The notes: generated by a model not told the origin, from the letters alone. A stretch of DNA of 64,000 nt from Planktophila grossartii (GCA_965234365.1 OZ248345.1:186001-250000), one strand, 5' to 3'; positions 26,580-36,312 are shown, counted from the first letter of the stretch. Translations and numbers: made by a program.

Positions 26580-27988
26580 TGAATAGCACTCTCTATAGCC
26601 TCATCGGACTCGGCGCTGGCGTCGCATTTATCTTGGCTCTCAAAGGCCTTTCGCACCCAAAGACAGCTCGTCGCGGAAATCTCATCGGAGCATTTGGTGC
26701 AACTGTTGCCACGCTTTCAGTATTTCTCTACGTCACTCCAACGCATGATCAAGATGTAGGGCACTCACTTCCACTCAATAACTTCTGGTGGATCATCGGC
26801 GCAATTCTTATCGGTCTTGTCGTCGGGGTACCTGCTGCTCGCAAGGTTGAGATGACTCAGATGCCTCAACTTGTTGCGCTCTTTAACGGTGTCGGTGGTG
26901 GCGCGGCTGCTCTCGTTGCAATCGTTGAATATCTCAACCTTGGCGCTGAAGCCACAACGGCAGAAGTTATCTTCACTGTCTTCACCGTTGTTGTCGGCTG
27001 CGTTTCATTCAGCGGTTCGATTATTACCTTTATGAAGCTCCAAGAGCTCATGACCACACGTCCCGTTGTATTCCCTGGCGGACGCTTTGTCATTGCAGGA
27101 ACGCTTGTAGCAGTACTCTGCACTTCAGTCTGGGTTGTTACAGCTCTCGGATCAACACCACTACTAGTGCTTGCAGCGCTCTCACTTCTCTTCGGTGTGC
27201 TCTTCGTACTTCCAGTAGGTGGCGCAGATGTGCCAATCGTTATCTCACTTCTCAACGCTTTCACTGGTCTTACCGTTGCAGCGAGCGGATATGTACTCTC
27301 ATCAACGCTTCTCATCATTGCTGGAACTCTCGTTGGCGCATCAGGAACAATCTTGACTCGCCTCATGGCAGAGGCAATGGGCCGCTCACTCTTCGGAACT
27401 CTCTTCGGTGCATTTACTGCAAAGCCACAAGAAGCATCAGGATCTGCGGAAGAACGTCCTGTGCGTTCAGGTTCTGCTGATGACGTTGCAATTCTTCTTA
27501 ACTATGCACGTCGCGTTGTAATCGTTCCTGGCTTCGGTCTTGCTGTTGCTCAAGCTCAGCACACTGTCCGCGAACTCGCTGATTTGATGATCTCTAAGGG
27601 CATCGATGTTGCATATGGAATTCACCCGGTTGCAGGTCGCATGCCAGGACATATGAACGTTCTTCTTGCTGAAGCAAACGTTCCTTACGATCAATTAGCC
27701 GAGATGGATGAAGTCAACCCAACGTTCGGTCAGACAGATGTTGCGATCGTTATTGGAGCTAATGACGTTGTGAACCCTGCAGCACAGACAACTCCAGGAT
27801 GTCCTATCTATGGAATGCCAATTCTTGAAGTTAATCACGCAGCCAACATCATCTTCTTGAAGCGCTCAATGCGCCCAGGTTTTGCTGGTATCGAGAATGA
27901 ACTTCTCTACGATCCAAAGACGATGTTGCTCTTTGGCGACGCAAAGGCATCTCTTACAAAGGTTGTCTCAGCACTCAAAGCACTTTAA
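26579..27988 (+). CDS. pntB: NAD(P) transhydrogenase subunit beta
   Basis: 469 residues: about nine membrane helices, then the NADP(H)-binding domain III (VIVPGFGLAVAQAQHTVRELADLM, HPVAGRMPGHMNVLLAEANVPYD, IGANDVVNPAA). It completes the proton-translocating complex that reduces NADP+ with NADH. Confidence 0.94.
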   Translation: MNSTLYSLIGLGAGVAFILALKGLSHPKTARRGNLIGAFGATVATLSVFLYVTPTHDQDVGHSLPLNNFWWIIGAILIGLVVGVPAARKVEMTQMPQLVALFNGVGGGAAALVAIVEYLNLGAEATTAEVIFTVFTVVVGCVSFSGSIITFMKLQELMTTRPVVFPGGRFVIAGTLVAVLCTSVWVVTALGSTPLLVLAALSLLFGVLFVLPVGGADVPIVISLLNAFTGLTVAASGYVLSSTLLIIAGTLVGASGTILTRLMAEAMGRSLFGTLFGAFTAKPQEASGSAEERPVRSGSADDVAILLNYARRVVIVPGFGLAVAQAQHTVRELADLMISKGIDVAYGIHPVAGRMPGHMNVLLAEANVPYDQLAEMDEVNPTFGQTDVAIVIGANDVVNPAAQTTPGCPIYGMPILEVNHAANIIFLKRSMRPGFAGIENELLYDPKTMLLFGDAKASLTKVVSALKAL

Positions 27989-27998
27989 CTCGAGCGCT

Positions 27999-28379
27999 CT
28001 AAGACTGTCTTTCACGTAAGACGCAGAACTCATTTCCTTCGGGATCTGCCATGACAACCCATGTACATGTGGGTTCAGCCGACTGTCCAATATCAATCTG
28101 ATTGGCTCCCAATTTCTCAAGGCGAGCAACTTCAGCAGCTTGATCATCAGGGCGAAGATCTAAATGCAATCTATTTTTGCCTCTCTTAGGTGTTGAATTC
28201 TTCAAGAAGAGAATGTCAGGAAAGCCCGTGTTCTTTGGATCGCCTAGTTCGCGTTCAATCCAAACTTCTATCTCGTTTACATCTTCGCCAATTTTCCAAC
28301 CAAGTGCTTCAGCCCAGAATTGAGCAAGCGCTAATGGATTGTGTGCGTCAACAGTGATGCATTGCAGTCTGAGTGCCAT
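27999..28379 (-). CDS. VOC superfamily (glyoxalase-like) protein
   Basis: 126 residues with two beta-alpha-beta-beta-beta modules: LRLQCITVDAHNPLALAQFWAEALGW and KNRLHLDLRPDDQAAEVARLEKLGA ... WVVMADPEGNEFCVL. This is the glyoxalase_6 type common in actinobacteria, annotated without a known substrate. It is convergent with pntB and 8 nt from the pirin gene upstream on the same strand. Confidence 0.75.
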   Translation of the reverse strand: MALRLQCITVDAHNPLALAQFWAEALGWKIGEDVNEIEVWIERELGDPKNTGFPDILFLKNSTPKRGKNRLHLDLRPDDQAAEVARLEKLGANQIDIGQSAEPTCTWVVMADPEGNEFCVLRERQS

Positions 28380-28387
28380 GCAGGAAA

Positions 28388-29446
28388 TTATCCCTCTTGT
28401 AAGTCAGTGGGAGCGTTATGCACGTCGAGAATGTCTGCCGCCTTTACGTCGCCAGATAACTTATCTGTGCGGTTCAGTGGCTTCTTGGCATCTTCCTTAT
28501 AGATCGCAGGGATTGAGCCCAAGAGACCCTTCTGGAAATCTTCAAATGCTTGAAGAACTTCGCGCTTTGTATTCATGACAAATGGCCCCATCCAAGCGAC
28601 AGGTTCCTTAATCGGCTGGCCACCGAGAATAAAGAGTTCAAGGTTTGGTGAACGTGACTCTTGCTGATTAGCAGCGCGTACAACGATTGTGTCGCCATCG
28701 CCAAAGACTGTGAGCTGACCCATTGAAACTGGACGCTGTTCGTCGCCAACAAAACCATGACCTGACATTGTGTAAACAAGTGCGTTGTAATCCTTGCGCC
28801 ATGGAAGGCGAAGTTCTGCACCGGGTGCCACAGTTGCGTGAATCAAAGTAATTGGAGTCTGTGTTGTTCCAGGACCTACGTGTCCATCCAATTCGCCAGC
28901 AATGATGCGAATAAGGGAACCACCATCAGTAGAAGAGAGAAGTGCAACATCGTTTGCACGAACATCCTGATATGCAGGAGGTGACCACTTCTTAGCTGCA
29001 GGAAGATTGACCCAAAGCTGGAAACCGTGGAACAAACCACCTGACATGACCAGATGCTCTGGGGGAGTCTCAATGTGAAGAATTCCGCCGCCAGCTGTCA
29101 TCCACTGTGTATCTCCATCAGTGATTGTTCCGCCGCCGCCATTGGAATCTTTATGATCAAAGATGCCATCAATAATGTATGTAACAGTTTCAAAACCACG
29201 GTGCGGGTGCCAAGGAGTTCCCTTTGGTTCACCTGGTGCATATTCCACTTCACCCATTTGATCGAGGTGAATAAATGGATCGAGCTCTGCTAAATCAACG
29301 CCAGCAAATGCACGACGAACCGGGAAGCCTTCGCCTTCGAAACCTTGTGGCGCAGTTGTCACACTCTTAACGCGACGTGCGCGCAGACCTGTTGTATCGC
29401 TGATGCGAGGAAGGATGGTGATGTCACTGACGGTTACTGCTGGCAC
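28388..29446 (-). CDS. pirin family protein
   Basis: 352 residues of two cupin domains. The first holds the metal-binding pattern HPHRGFETVTYIIDG with a later HIE; PGEPKGTPWHPHRG is the pirin hallmark. The GTG at 29446 is preceded by AAAGGAG (29452-29458) six bases away, so it is preferred to the ATG 14 codons upstream. Pirins include quercetinase-like and redox-sensing members; the role here is not known. Confidence 0.86.
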   Translation of the reverse strand: MPAVTVSDITILPRISDTTGLRARRVKSVTTAPQGFEGEGFPVRRAFAGVDLAELDPFIHLDQMGEVEYAPGEPKGTPWHPHRGFETVTYIIDGIFDHKDSNGGGGTITDGDTQWMTAGGGILHIETPPEHLVMSGGLFHGFQLWVNLPAAKKWSPPAYQDVRANDVALLSSTDGGSLIRIIAGELDGHVGPGTTQTPITLIHATVAPGAELRLPWRKDYNALVYTMSGHGFVGDEQRPVSMGQLTVFGDGDTIVVRAANQQESRSPNLELFILGGQPIKEPVAWMGPFVMNTKREVLQAFEDFQKGLLGSIPAIYKEDAKKPLNRTDKLSGDVKAADILDVHNAPTDLQEG

Positions 29447-29534
29447 GGTGGCTCCTTTGTCTTGCCTCAAATGTAGTTGAACTTTCAACTAGTTGCAACC
29501 CGAAGTGTTAATGCGCCATGCGCTTGGCCCTTGG

Positions 29535-30893
29535 TTAAGTGGGCTCATTTATGGAGCGAGCAGGCGTGAAGAAGGACTTACCGAGCGGAGATGTCCAGGT
29601 GCAGGAGCCATCGCTAAAGCTCTCGATCTTCCATCCATCGTGAGTTTTGAGGCGGTGATGTCTTCGGCAGAGCGCGCCGAGATTATCGGGAGAGGTGGTG
29701 CCACCGGATTCCCAGCTTTCGGCGTGATCGAGATCGGAAAGAAGGGCCGATCTTCGACAACCTGGAAAACGACAAGTTCGATCTCGAGCGATGAGAAAGT
29801 CTTTGAGATGTTGAGGTGGCTCGTAACTTTCGCGACCAAAGTCGAGAAGATTACCGGTCTGCGGCTCAGTGATAAATCTCTTCCACTTTGCATCTGATGC
29901 GAGCTCGCGTGCGACCGATGCAGGAATTGGACCATAACCGGCAAGTTGGCCTGGGTTTTCAGCGAGGCCAAGAAGTGTTGGAAGATCGATAGTGACGTTG
30001 ACGGTTAGAGGACGGCGTTGAGGTATAACGGTTTCAGATATTTCGGAGAGGAAGTTTGAGCAGATGGCAGAGAGAGCATCTGCGCGCTTCTGGTCGATAG
30101 TGCGACTTACTTCGCTACTGTCATTATTCGACTTTGCAGATTCCAACTCGTTGCCAATACGCGAATGTTCAAGCTGCTCTTGTCGCAAGATAAATGACTC
30201 TATCGAGTTCATAACAATCTGGGCATCGGCCGCAGGCAAAATTGCGATGACTGTAGACATGCCATTTGCTTCGTTATAGCAACTTACTCGTCGAAGTGAA
30301 GCGGCACGAGAAGTTACCTCCTCGAACTCTTCGGGAATAGATTTGGCTATGTCAGTCCGAATACGAGCAGTAAGTTGACCTGGCGTGTGTAGCTCAGCGA
30401 ATGAAAGTGCGCGTTGTTCCACGTCGAAGATGACAGATTCAGGTGCACCATTACGAATTGCAGTTGCTGTTTCACGAGCAATTACAGTTGCGTGCGCGGC
30501 AGAAATTTCTCCTGTAGCAAGTGCCGAACAGGTGTTAGGTAAGTTATTGACCAAAGTGCGCGCAATATCAATTCGTGACTGCGCAGTCGCCGGCGCTAAT
30601 CGAAGTGCGGTCGAGATATCTTCGCGCTCTGCTTCATCAACACCATAGAGCGGACCTTCACCTTCACTGGGTTGTAGCCCAGCAACGGCTGCTATTGCGC
30701 GTTGACGTAGCGCGTAGAGCCAACCGTCTTGACGGTCGAGTGCAGCAAGATAGTTAATGCGGTCGACAGCGCTGAGTGCCCATGGATCGATCTCTGAGAG
30801 ACGCGCCATTGTGGCTGCACCTGGAATTGCGTGGAGGAGCTCTGCCACACGTTGGGAGAGCTCATCTACATCAATGAGGCGCGCTGTTGTCAT
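29535..30893 (-). CDS. DUF222 / HNH endonuclease domain protein (13E12-like)
   Basis: 452 residues: an N-terminal helical DUF222 domain (ISTALRLAPATAQSRIDIARTLVNNLPNTCSALATGEISAAHATVIARE) and a C-terminal HNH motif (CRFPGCRRSALLSDLDHAESW ... TSPDNLGALCRRHHRLKTHDGW). The HNH residues look intact. The start at 30893 (MTTARLIDV) is preferred; the frame is open for 84 more codons upstream but that part has no domain character. This family is multi-copy in many actinobacteria, often seen near mobile DNA; only one copy is in this window. Confidence 0.8.
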   Translation of the reverse strand: MTTARLIDVDELSQRVAELLHAIPGAATMARLSEIDPWALSAVDRINYLAALDRQDGWLYALRQRAIAAVAGLQPSEGEGPLYGVDEAEREDISTALRLAPATAQSRIDIARTLVNNLPNTCSALATGEISAAHATVIARETATAIRNGAPESVIFDVEQRALSFAELHTPGQLTARIRTDIAKSIPEEFEEVTSRAASLRRVSCYNEANGMSTVIAILPAADAQIVMNSIESFILRQEQLEHSRIGNELESAKSNNDSSEVSRTIDQKRADALSAICSNFLSEISETVIPQRRPLTVNVTIDLPTLLGLAENPGQLAGYGPIPASVARELASDAKWKRFITEPQTGNLLDFGRESYEPPQHLKDFLIARDRTCRFPGCRRSALLSDLDHAESWESGGTTSPDNLGALCRRHHRLKTHDGWKIESFSDGSCTWTSPLGKSFFTPARSINEPT

Positions 30894-31040
30894 GGAAGGG
30901 ATAGTTGTTGAGCGCACTGACAAAGAGTTGAGAGTTTCGCAGAGTTTGAAGCATCTGGGGAAAAGTATTTTCGGGAGAATTGCTGAGCGTGCGTAAAAGT
31001 GCGGGTTTATTACAGTCCGTAGCGGCGTTAGAATAAGAAT

Positions 31041-31964
31041 GTGAACAAGCATGCGCCGAAGCTCAATAAGGTGATTCTGTATTACAAATTTACGCCAATC
31101 GCCGATCCTGAAGCTGTGCTGCTCTGGCAGAAATACTTGTGCCAATCTCTCAATCTCAAAGGCCGCATTCTGATTTCAAAGCATGGAATCAACGGAACAG
31201 TCGGCGGAGAAATGGCCGATGTAAAGAAGTATGTGCGCGAAACTCGCCGCTACGAAGGCCTCAAGAAAACGGTCTTTAAATGGTCAGATGGAACCGGAAA
31301 TGAATTTCCTCGCCTTCGCGTCGTTGTTAAAGATGAACTCGTCGCATTCGGCAGCCCCAACGAAATCGAAGTTGATGAGAATGGCGTTGTCGGCGGCGGC
31401 GTTCACCTTCGCCCAGAGCAAGTGGAAGAACTAGTGAAAGAACGCGGCGATGAAGTCGTCTTCTTCGACGGTCGCAATGCATACGAAGCAAAGATCGGAA
31501 AGTTTAAGAACGCAATCGTTCCTGATGTAGATACATCACGCGATTTCATCCGCGAGATTGAGAGCGGTAAGTACGACCATATTAAAGATAAACCAGTCGT
31601 TACTTATTGCACCGGCGGAATCCGCTGTGAAATTTTATCTGCAGTGATGAAGAAGCGCGGATTTAACGAGGTCTATCAAATCGATGGTGGAATCGTTAAG
31701 TACGGCGAACGATTCGGCGATGAAGCAAACTGGGAAGGTTCGCTCTACATCTTCGATGATCGTATGGCGATGGATTTCAGCGATAAAGCGAAGGTCATTG
31801 GCGAATGCGATAAGTGCAGCGCGCCTACAAAAGACTTCCGTAACTGCAATACAGCTTCATGCCACCAACTAATTCTTCTCTGCGATTCATGTGCATCGCT
31901 GCCATCAAACCTCAGCTGTACACACGATCAATCTCGTCAGCACGACTCCGAACTCGTCGGGTAG
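31041..31964 (+). CDS. trhO: tRNA uridine(34) hydroxylase, rhodanese-like
   Basis: 307 residues of the UPF0176/TrhO family: N-terminal acylphosphatase-like domain (GRILISKHGINGTVGG), rhodanese domain with active-site loop YCTGGIRCE, and a C-terminal Cys-rich tail (CDKCSAPTKDFRNCNTASCHQLILLCDSC). TrhO forms 5-hydroxyuridine at tRNA position 34. TAGAAT at 31029-31034 is 6 nt before the GTG start; no Shine-Dalgarno. Confidence 0.88.
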   Translation: MNKHAPKLNKVILYYKFTPIADPEAVLLWQKYLCQSLNLKGRILISKHGINGTVGGEMADVKKYVRETRRYEGLKKTVFKWSDGTGNEFPRLRVVVKDELVAFGSPNEIEVDENGVVGGGVHLRPEQVEELVKERGDEVVFFDGRNAYEAKIGKFKNAIVPDVDTSRDFIREIESGKYDHIKDKPVVTYCTGGIRCEILSAVMKKRGFNEVYQIDGGIVKYGERFGDEANWEGSLYIFDDRMAMDFSDKAKVIGECDKCSAPTKDFRNCNTASCHQLILLCDSCASLPSNLSCTHDQSRQHDSELVG

Positions 31965-31970
31965 CACCTC

Positions 31971-32546
31971 GTGATTTGGTGGCCCGCAGAGATTCCCACT
32001 CTCCAGTATGGGCTGGTCACACTTCGCCCCAGCGCCGAAAGAGATATCGATTCAATCTTCGACGCCTGTCAAGATCCACTCATCCCAGCATTCACAACGA
32101 TTCCAGCCAACTACACACTCGATCACGCAATCGATTTTGTGCGCTCGGATCCCTTTAGCTTCTCAGAACGTCGCGAACTCCGCCTCGTGATTGATTATGG
32201 AAATGGTGACGATGCGCAATTTGCTGGAGTTATTTCACTCCACACCATCAACATCAAGAACCACGCCGCCGAAATCGGTTATTGGATGGAGAAGTCGATG
32301 CGTGGAAAAGGTATCGGCACTATCGCTGCAAAGATGATTACCGATTATGGATTCCGATCACTCGGCTTTAGACGTATTGATGGCTTAGCAGATGTAGAAA
32401 ACGCCGCTTCACAGAAACTTCTCACAAGTGCGGGCTTCCAAAAGGAAGGAATATTGCGCAACAAGGTCACACGTGATGATGGTCGGCAGATTGATATGGC
32501 ACTCTTTGCAACGACCGATATCACCTGGAAACCGCTAGATAACTAG
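31971..32546 (+). CDS. GNAT-family N-acetyltransferase (RimJ/RimL type)
   Basis: 191 residues, GTG start 6 nt after trhO. Acetyl-CoA site EIGYWMEKSMRGKGIGTIAAKMITDYGF and the closing DVENAASQKLLTSAGFQKEGILRNKV are typical of the RimJ/RimL branch, which acetylates ribosomal protein N-termini or small substrates. The substrate is not decidable here. Confidence 0.8.
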   Translation: MIWWPAEIPTLQYGLVTLRPSAERDIDSIFDACQDPLIPAFTTIPANYTLDHAIDFVRSDPFSFSERRELRLVIDYGNGDDAQFAGVISLHTINIKNHAAEIGYWMEKSMRGKGIGTIAAKMITDYGFRSLGFRRIDGLADVENAASQKLLTSAGFQKEGILRNKVTRDDGRQIDMALFATTDITWKPLDN

Positions 32547-32580
32547 TGGGGACCATCTAGTAATATTCGAGAGGAGCGCC

Positions 32581-32886
32581 ATGGAATCCCTTGCCTTGGT
32601 CGTCTCCGTCATGATCGGAAATATTCTCTTTTCTGGTCCATTTGCTCTCTTCTTAACTCTGCCTCGCATCCGCTCTATTAGCGATAGTCGACTCTTTCTC
32701 ATTGTGCGCAGACTCGCAATGGGAGCAGCTGCTCTTACTGGAATTTCCTTAAGCACGCTCTTTCTCTTCAATCATCTTCCTTTGATAGTAAATCTCTTAG
32801 CGCTGTTCTGTATAGCAACACATCTCTGGGCCGCAGATCGCGAATATGGAAAGTTCATCTCATCAAGGCTTCGTCGCAATGGTTAA
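32581..32886 (+). CDS. small membrane protein of unknown function
   Basis: 101 residues, three hydrophobic helices (LVVSVMIGNILFSGPFALFLTL, GAAALTGISLSTLFLF, LIVNLLALFCIATHLWA). GAGAGGAG at 32569-32576 is a good ribosome site. It overlaps the next start by 8 nt, so the two are coupled. I do not recognise the family. Confidence 0.62.
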   Translation: MESLALVVSVMIGNILFSGPFALFLTLPRIRSISDSRLFLIVRRLAMGAAALTGISLSTLFLFNHLPLIVNLLALFCIATHLWAADREYGKFISSRLRRNG

Positions 32887-34648
32887 CGCTCGCAGAAAAT
32901 TCCTTAGTGTTGTTGCAGCTGCAGCGCTCTTCTTGCCGCTGATATCAGCGCCCATAAGCACTGCAGACAATGCGCCCCGCAAGATTATGACGGGATGGGT
33001 TCCTTATTATTCGATGAAGACTGCGCTTCCTGATGTTCTCAATAATATCGACCTCATCAAAGAGGTAATGCCCTTCTGGTACACCTTGAAATTTAACGGT
33101 AAGACGAAAGAAACTTTTATCGCCGATCTCTATGCGCCGGCTAACCCCAGCGTTCCTATCGCCGAACCACTCGCAGCGATGCGTAACGCTGGACTATCGA
33201 TTATTCCCACCATCACAGATGGCACAGATAAATTGGTACTCGCTGGGCTCTTAAAGAACCCCACATCACGCACGCAAATTGTCAATGCAGTCATGAACTT
33301 AGTGCGCACCAATAACTACGATGGAATTGATCTCGACTTTGAAGGCTTTGCATTTGTCGACGGAAATGGCACCTGGACAAGTACCGCACCTTCGTGGGTT
33401 GCATTCGTTAAAGAGCTCAGCGCTGCGCTGCATGCTGAGAATAAGTTGCTTTCAGTCTCAACTCCTTATGTATTAAATCCCAAGGATGCGCAGAAGGGCT
33501 ATTACGTCTATGCCTGGGCAGCGATTGCTTCATCTATCGACAAGCTTCGCATCATGACTTATGACTACTCCGTTGCAAAGGTCGGTCCACTGGGTCCCAT
33601 CACGTGGGCAGAGCGCACAGTGCAATATGCGGTCTCCATCATGCCTGCATCCAAAGTATTTGTTGGGGTTCCTGGATATGGTCGAGATTGGGTAACTGCG
33701 GTGACTGGTGTCTGTCCTGCAAATGTAGTCAACACAATTAAAGCCGGCGCCAAAGCTGCAACATTTGTTATGCGAGATGCACAGGCTCTTGCAGCAACAT
33801 ATGGCGCTGTGCCTACATACGATGAGAAATTTGGCGAGATGACTTTCTCTTACCAAAAGGTTTACAACGGAGTTACTGCAACAGGCCTCTCAACATCATG
33901 TACTGCTTCGCGAACTGCGTGGTACCAAGATGCGCGCGGATGGGCGCTCCGTGCAGCGCTTGTAACAAAATACCGAATCGGTGGAATCACTGCATGGACA
34001 TTTGGCATGGAAGAACCATTAGCGATGGAATCAATTCGCCAAGTAGCAAAGGCAATCGCGCCTGATCAAGTTAACGTCACAGCAGCAATCGATAAGTCAG
34101 CGATTGAATACGGTAATCCAATTACTGTCACAGCAACATTTACGATTAAAGATAAGTCACCGGTTGTTGGCGTTCCAGTACGCATCGAAGGAAAATCAGC
34201 AGGCGATAGCAATTGGCGCACCTTAGCTACTGTGACAACGGGTATCGATGGAAAGATTGAGAAAGCTGTTTTGGTTGGTAAATCAACTGCAGTGCGCGTG
34301 TACTCAGATTCAACGTGGGAAAGATCCGAAGGCGTCAGTTCAGAGTTCCCAATCACTGTAAATCGCCTCCTTGTTCTGGCTGCACCAGGGACTATGAAGG
34401 CGCTGGGATCAATCACCATCACTGGAAATATCCGACCTCGCACCGCTGGTGCATCTGTGCAGTTAGAGAAGTTGGTTGGCAAAGAGTGGAAGCCACTTGA
34501 TCAAGCGATCCTCACCGATGCGCAAGGGAACTTCTCATTAACTCTTGCAGGACAACAACGTGGTGTTGCCTCATTCCGCGTCACGGTGGCATCTGATTCG
34601 CTCTGGAACGTTGTGACCAGCCCTACCTTCAATATCATTATCCGGTGA
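32879..34648 (+). CDS. secreted GH18-like glycosidase with C-terminal Ig-like domains
   Basis: 589 residues. Signal peptide at 1-34 (RRKFLSVVAAAALFLPLISAPISTADN). Residues ~38-395 form a GH18 barrel: MTGWVPYYSMKTALPDVL, the DxxDxDxE motif as YDGIDLDFEGF with the catalytic Glu present, LRIMTYDYS, and AWTFGMEEP near the end. Two Ig-like/beta-sandwich domains follow (~400-490, ~495-589). It is close to the YaaH/chitinase-like group that cuts GlcNAc polymers such as peptidoglycan or chitin. Starting at 32879 puts the signal peptide at the N-terminus. Confidence 0.82.
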   Translation: MVNARRKFLSVVAAAALFLPLISAPISTADNAPRKIMTGWVPYYSMKTALPDVLNNIDLIKEVMPFWYTLKFNGKTKETFIADLYAPANPSVPIAEPLAAMRNAGLSIIPTITDGTDKLVLAGLLKNPTSRTQIVNAVMNLVRTNNYDGIDLDFEGFAFVDGNGTWTSTAPSWVAFVKELSAALHAENKLLSVSTPYVLNPKDAQKGYYVYAWAAIASSIDKLRIMTYDYSVAKVGPLGPITWAERTVQYAVSIMPASKVFVGVPGYGRDWVTAVTGVCPANVVNTIKAGAKAATFVMRDAQALAATYGAVPTYDEKFGEMTFSYQKVYNGVTATGLSTSCTASRTAWYQDARGWALRAALVTKYRIGGITAWTFGMEEPLAMESIRQVAKAIAPDQVNVTAAIDKSAIEYGNPITVTATFTIKDKSPVVGVPVRIEGKSAGDSNWRTLATVTTGIDGKIEKAVLVGKSTAVRVYSDSTWERSEGVSSEFPITVNRLLVLAAPGTMKALGSITITGNIRPRTAGASVQLEKLVGKEWKPLDQAILTDAQGNFSLTLAGQQRGVASFRVTVASDSLWNVVTSPTFNIIIR

Positions 34649-34941
34649 TGGTAAAGACTGCAGATAAGATCGAAGAAGAGATTCGCGCAATCTTTTCTGG
34701 CGATACCCCATGGGTCACCATTGTCTGGGATGACCCAGTCAACCTTCAAACATATGTGGTCTATGTATTTATGGAGCTCTTCGGTTATTCGAAGGCGAAA
34801 GCTACAGAGTTGATGTTGCAGGTCCATAACGATGGCAAAGCAATTGTTTCAACAGGTAGTCGCGAAGAGATGGAACATGATGTTGCGCGCCTTCACGAAT
34901 ATGGCTTGTGGGCAACTCTCCAGCGTGGCGATCAGCTATGA
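34645..34941 (+). CDS. clpS: ATP-dependent Clp protease adaptor ClpS
   Basis: 98 residues; PWVTIVWDDPVNLQTYVVYVFMELFGYSKAKATELMLQVHNDGKAIV is the ClpS core, with DDPVN as the N-degron pocket. ClpS brings N-end-rule substrates to ClpC/ClpA. Start is either GTG at 34645 or ATG at 34648; both overlap the GH18 stop. It opens the conserved actinobacterial run clpS-DUF2017-mec-cysO-cysM-murI-rph-rdgB. Confidence 0.93.
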   Translation: MMVKTADKIEEEIRAIFSGDTPWVTIVWDDPVNLQTYVVYVFMELFGYSKAKATELMLQVHNDGKAIVSTGSREEMEHDVARLHEYGLWATLQRGDQL

Positions 34942-35528
34942 CAGCAACCGAAGGGTTTAAACGCCACGGCGACCATTCCTATGTCGCCACCTTTGCCGAT
35001 AGTGAGAAAGAGGTGCTGCTCAACCTCTGCGAACAGATCATCGAACTCCTAGCCGAACGCCAAGACCATGGCCACGACGACCCACTCGCTGCAATGGTCG
35101 GCATTACCTCTCACGATTCACCACCTGAAGATGAAGTTCTGCACCGCTTATTGCCCAATGCCTATGCAGACCAAGTCGATGCATCGGAATTTCGTCGCTA
35201 TACCGAAGCGACTCTGAGACAGAAGAAACAAGCGCACGCAATTTCGATGCGCATCCACCTCAAATCTTCCGATGACGGAACAGTTGATTTAGATCATGAC
35301 AATGCAAATGCATGGCTTGGAGCCATTAACGATATTCGTTTAGCACTGGGTGTGCGATTGAAAGTTGAGAACAATTCGCATGAAGAACTGGAACTCTTAG
35401 CACCCGATGACCCACTACGTGGTGTCTACGCTGTCTACACATGGTTAGGTTGGCTCCAAGAGACTCTTCTCTCTGCACTCATTGATGATGCTGATGAGGA
35501 TGAAGAATCTCAGCTTGGAAATTCTTAA
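34938..35528 (+). CDS. DUF2017 family protein
   Basis: 196 residues, ATGA overlap with clpS. A helical actinobacterial protein, almost always beside clpS, with LRGVYAVYTWLGWLQETLLSAL near the end and an acidic tail (DDADEDEESQ). Function unknown; the constant pairing with clpS suggests a role in that proteolytic adaptor system, which is inference. Confidence 0.82.
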   Translation: MTATEGFKRHGDHSYVATFADSEKEVLLNLCEQIIELLAERQDHGHDDPLAAMVGITSHDSPPEDEVLHRLLPNAYADQVDASEFRRYTEATLRQKKQAHAISMRIHLKSSDDGTVDLDHDNANAWLGAINDIRLALGVRLKVENNSHEELELLAPDDPLRGVYAVYTWLGWLQETLLSALIDDADEDEESQLGNS

Positions 35529-35565
35529 GGCGCAATCACTTCTTAAGAGTGTGTAGGATTGCGGT

Positions 35566-35982
35566 ATGTCACTCGAGATATCACGCTCATTTGTTGATGC
35601 AATTCTCGAACAATCACGCGCTGAATACCCCGACGAATGCTGCGGAGTAATTCTTGGGCCAGCTGGCTCAGATAAAGCACTACGCCATAAGCCGATGCTC
35701 AATGCAGCTCACTCACCAACATTTTATGAATTTGATCCCAAGGATTTACTAGCGCTCTACCGTGAGGTTGACGATAACGATGAAGAGATTGTCGTGATCT
35801 ACCACTCTCACACCGAGACTGAGGCTTATCCATCCCGTACAGATATCTCCTATGCGGGCGAACCCGGCGCTCACTATGTCTTGGTCTCTACACGCAAAGA
35901 GATTGCACCTGCAACAGAGTTTCGTTCCTATCGCATCATCGATGGCGTTGTGACTGAAGAACCCGTCACAATCGTTGGCTAA
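35566..35982 (+). CDS. mec: JAMM metalloprotease, CysO-cysteine hydrolase
   Basis: 138 residues. JAMM zinc motif HSHTETEAYPSRTD (HxHx7SxxD) with the upstream Glu in YPDECCG. In Mycobacterium tuberculosis the homologue cleaves cysteine from the thiocarboxylated carrier CysO. The carrier and CysM follow directly. TAGGAT at 35554-35559 lies 6 nt before the ATG. Confidence 0.92.
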   Translation: MSLEISRSFVDAILEQSRAEYPDECCGVILGPAGSDKALRHKPMLNAAHSPTFYEFDPKDLLALYREVDDNDEEIVVIYHSHTETEAYPSRTDISYAGEPGAHYVLVSTRKEIAPATEFRSYRIIDGVVTEEPVTIVG

Positions 35983-36038
35983 TCTTTCGGCCAATCTTTG
36001 GATTAGAGTTCACAGCGTTTTTTCGACATAATTGAGCC

Positions 36039-36311
36039 ATGTCAATCGAAGTTCGTATCCCAACAATTCTGCGCCCATATACAAAGGATCAGAAGACCGT
36101 TGAAGCTGCAGGTGCAACCCTTTCTGCAGTCATCACTGACCTCGATGCAAATTACTCAGGTCTGGGCGAACGCCTCCTTGAAAATGGTGCACTCCGCCGC
36201 TTCATCAACGTTTACGTCAATGATGAAGATGTTCGCTTCCTTGGTGGACTCGATGCGCAAATCAAAGATGGCGATTCAATAACAATTTTGCCTGCAGTCG
36301 CTGGCGGCTAA
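36039..36311 (+). CDS. cysO: sulfur carrier protein CysO (ubiquitin-like, MoaD/ThiS fold)
   Basis: 90 residues ending in AVAGG. The C-terminal Gly-Gly is thiocarboxylated and donates sulfur for cysteine synthesis. YVNDEDVRFLGGLDAQIKDGDSITILPAVAGG is the family end. CATAAT lies 6 nt upstream of the ATG. Confidence 0.94.
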   Translation: MSIEVRIPTILRPYTKDQKTVEAAGATLSAVITDLDANYSGLGERLLENGALRRFINVYVNDEDVRFLGGLDAQIKDGDSITILPAVAGG

Positions 36312-36312
36312 T

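Noticed and set aside
29493..30996. Plus-strand open frames over the DUF222/HNH gene
   Set aside because: They are antisense to an intact gene with a complete HNH motif and show no motifs of their own.
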